Part shown: positions 4,610 through 5,708 of the stretch, piece after piece
Numbering within the stretch: position 1 is the first letter of the stretch
How the letters are laid out: every line of letters begins with the position of its first letter
From: an uncultured Clostridia bacterium
GTDB lineage: Bacteria > Bacillota > Clostridia > Peptostreptococcales > Anaerovoracaceae
Assembly: GCA_934256595.1 (NCBI GenBank)
Contig: CAKQOW010000083.1
Location: forward strand, 1-5,708
Length of the DNA: 5,708 nucleotides
Direction: 5' to 3'
Position numbers and translations under genes: made by a program
Notes under the pieces: model-generated
The model's database searches: none
The model's input: only the letters and a program-made list of their open reading frames with translations
What the model was told of the DNA's origin: nothing

Positions 4610-5587
4610 ATGTATACAGGTCTTGTTTTTATCGGCTATGTGGCGGCAGTATGTCTTTGCATAGTAGGAATAATGCTGCCGATGTTGATTTTTTTAAAAA
4701 GACGTAACAGCAGTTCGGTATTATTTCGTGCCGTTTCTGTTTTTGCATTTTTAATATTAGCTATGAGTCTGCTTTATTTCTATTTTTATTGCAGGCAGGT
4801 GGTATTGAATAAGGATGAGGGAATCGGGGGAACTTTGAGAGCCTTTGATTATCTTCTGTGTGCGGCGCTTCTTTGCAGCTGGGTTAATGTTATGTCGGAA
4901 CTGCTGGGCGGAAACAGGCGTATAAGAGTGTCCGGATATTGTATTGCTGCTGCTTCGGGAATCGGGGGAGCAGCTATAAGTATAATATATGCGGATAAAT
5001 TTTATGGTATAAGCAATGAAGGAGTTGCTTCCTTTTTTTCTGTCTTTGAAATTGTATTATATTTGCTGTCTGTAATTGTTATCGTCAAGGCGTTGTATGA
5101 ATTTCTCAGAAACGAAGCAATGCCGTATCGCAGAGTATTTGCTGTGCTGAACTCAGCTTTTATGATTTTATGGTTTGTAAATCAGGCGGTAATTGATATA
5201 GGGCTTTATCGAAGCAGGTTTGGAATATCTGCGTGGGATATGCAAGTTGCCGATCCTACTTCCCTGCTGATGATATTTATGGCATTGGTTACAATGGTAT
5301 TTATTTTTATGGAGGATTTTTCCCCTTTGTTTTTAGTTTCTGCTGACAAGAGTGAAGCTGTTGATATTGTTGAGAAAATAGCAATTGAAAGCAGACTGAC
5401 ACAAAGAGAAGCAGAAGCCATGAGTCTTGTTTATGAGGGTTATTCAAATCCTGAAATTGCAGAGCAGATGTTCATTTCAATCAGTACAGTAAAAAAGCAT
5501 TTACGCAGCGTTTACATAAAAGTAGGTGTTTCTACGAGAATGGAGCTGGTACAGTTTCTGAATTATGTAAAAGAGATCGAGCATTGA
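4610..5587 (+). CDS. Membrane-anchored LuxR-family regulator with seven predicted TM segments (325 aa), paralogue 2
   Basis: This has the same layout as the preceding gene. Hydrophobic segments lie at about 7-29, 40-62, 79-99, 108-127, 141-162, 175-195 and 216-236, followed by a linker and a LuxR/GerE-type helix-turn-helix at 259-320. HTH landmarks are LTQRE (263-267), EIAEQMFIS (282-290) and recognition helix STVKKHLRSVYIKVGV (292-307). By hand alignment the HTH shares about 23 of 58 residues with paralogue 1. The membrane part is much more diverged but keeps R77, D80 and W91 at the same numbers and a similar S-x-x-Y-F motif in TM2. The recognition helices differ at several positions, so the two may bind different sites. 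No phosphoacceptor or small-ligand domain is present. A relic of the peptidase gene tail upstream shows that it arose by tandem duplication. The domain call is firm; ligand and regulon are unknown. Confidence 0.9.
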   Translation: MYTGLVFIGYVAAVCLCIVGIMLPMLIFLKRRNSSSVLFRAVSVFAFLILAMSLLYFYFYCRQVVLNKDEGIGGTLRAFDYLLCAALLCSWVNVMSELLGGNRRIRVSGYCIAAASGIGGAAISIIYADKFYGISNEGVASFFSVFEIVLYLLSVIVIVKALYEFLRNEAMPYRRVFAVLNSAFMILWFVNQAVIDIGLYRSRFGISAWDMQVADPTSLLMIFMALVTMVFIFMEDFSPLFLVSADKSEAVDIVEKIAIESRLTQREAEAMSLVYEGYSNPEIAEQMFISISTVKKHLRSVYIKVGVSTRMELVQFLNYVKEIEH

Positions 5588-5633
5588 TAATAAATACAGG
5601 CTTTGAACTCAGACTCCAAAGAAAAGCAGCATT

Positions 5634-5704
5634 AGCATATAAGACTTCTTGCAGTAAATTGAAGTATATTTCAATTTGTGCGGCTGTCTCAGTATGCTTT
5701 TTTT
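5634..5704 (+). terminator. Probable compound intrinsic terminator after the second 7TM-LuxR gene
   Basis: AGCATA (5634-5639) pairs with TATGCT (5693-5698), and AGAC (5642-5645) with GTCT (5686-5689), forming an outer stem with a small internal loop. Inside it AAATTGAA (5656-5663) pairs perfectly with TTCAATTT (5670-5677). The outer stem runs into seven consecutive T residues (5698-5704), the expected release tract. The large inner loop is unusual, so the element might instead be a leader or attenuator for a gene beyond the window. Nothing else gene-like is seen between 5588 and 5708. Confidence 0.5.
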
Positions 5705-5708
5705 ATTG

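Noticed and set aside
1..5708. CRISPR arrays, tRNA or rRNA genes, insertion sequences, toxin-antitoxin or phage genes
   Set aside because: No spaced repeats, tRNA-like folds, transposase motifs or other such signals were seen. The only direct repeat found is the duplicated peptidase tail.

Overview
The window looks like chromosomal DNA from a low-to-moderate GC Gram-positive anaerobe, most likely a Clostridia-class member of the Bacillota. This rests on AGA/ATA-rich codon use, strong Shine-Dalgarno sites (GGAGG, GGGAGG), a near-consensus vegetative promoter, a secreted multidomain peptidase with fibronectin type III and bacterial Ig-like domains, and membrane-anchored LuxR-type regulators. 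Genus cannot be set from the sequence alone. All genes are on the + strand.

Layout: (1) 1-276, the 3' end of rlmN, a housekeeping 23S rRNA/tRNA methyltransferase gene that enters from the left and ends at a plausible intrinsic terminator (284-310). (2) 369-397, a good sigma-A type promoter driving a 926-residue secreted M28-family zinc peptidase (442-3222). Its order is signal peptide, FnIII, Big2, M28 domain with PA-type insert, then an unrecognised helical C-terminus. (3) 3323-4330 and 4610-5587, two paralogous proteins with seven predicted membrane segments and a C-terminal LuxR-type helix-turn-helix. (4) A probable compound terminator (5634-5704) closes the window.

The most informative signal is between the genes. 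The last ~26 bp of the peptidase gene plus ~18 bp of downstream DNA (3197-3240) recur at 4459-4502 (38/44 identical), where no peptidase gene is present. Each copy is followed, at nearly the same distance, by a stem-loop and then a 7TM-LuxR gene. The two stem-loops differ in sequence but keep their pairing through two compensatory base-pair changes. The simplest reading is that a unit of peptidase tail, leader stem-loop and 7TM-LuxR gene was duplicated in tandem. The proteins then diverged strongly while the leader element stayed under structural constraint. A weak promoter (TTGCWG-17-TAAAAT) lies in the duplicated segment and may explain why a piece of peptidase coding sequence was kept.

How the genes may work together (inference): the secreted peptidase releases amino acids or peptides from extracellular proteins, and the neighbouring membrane-tethered one-component regulators may sense products or membrane state and control this or other loci. 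Nothing in the sequence identifies their ligand or target.
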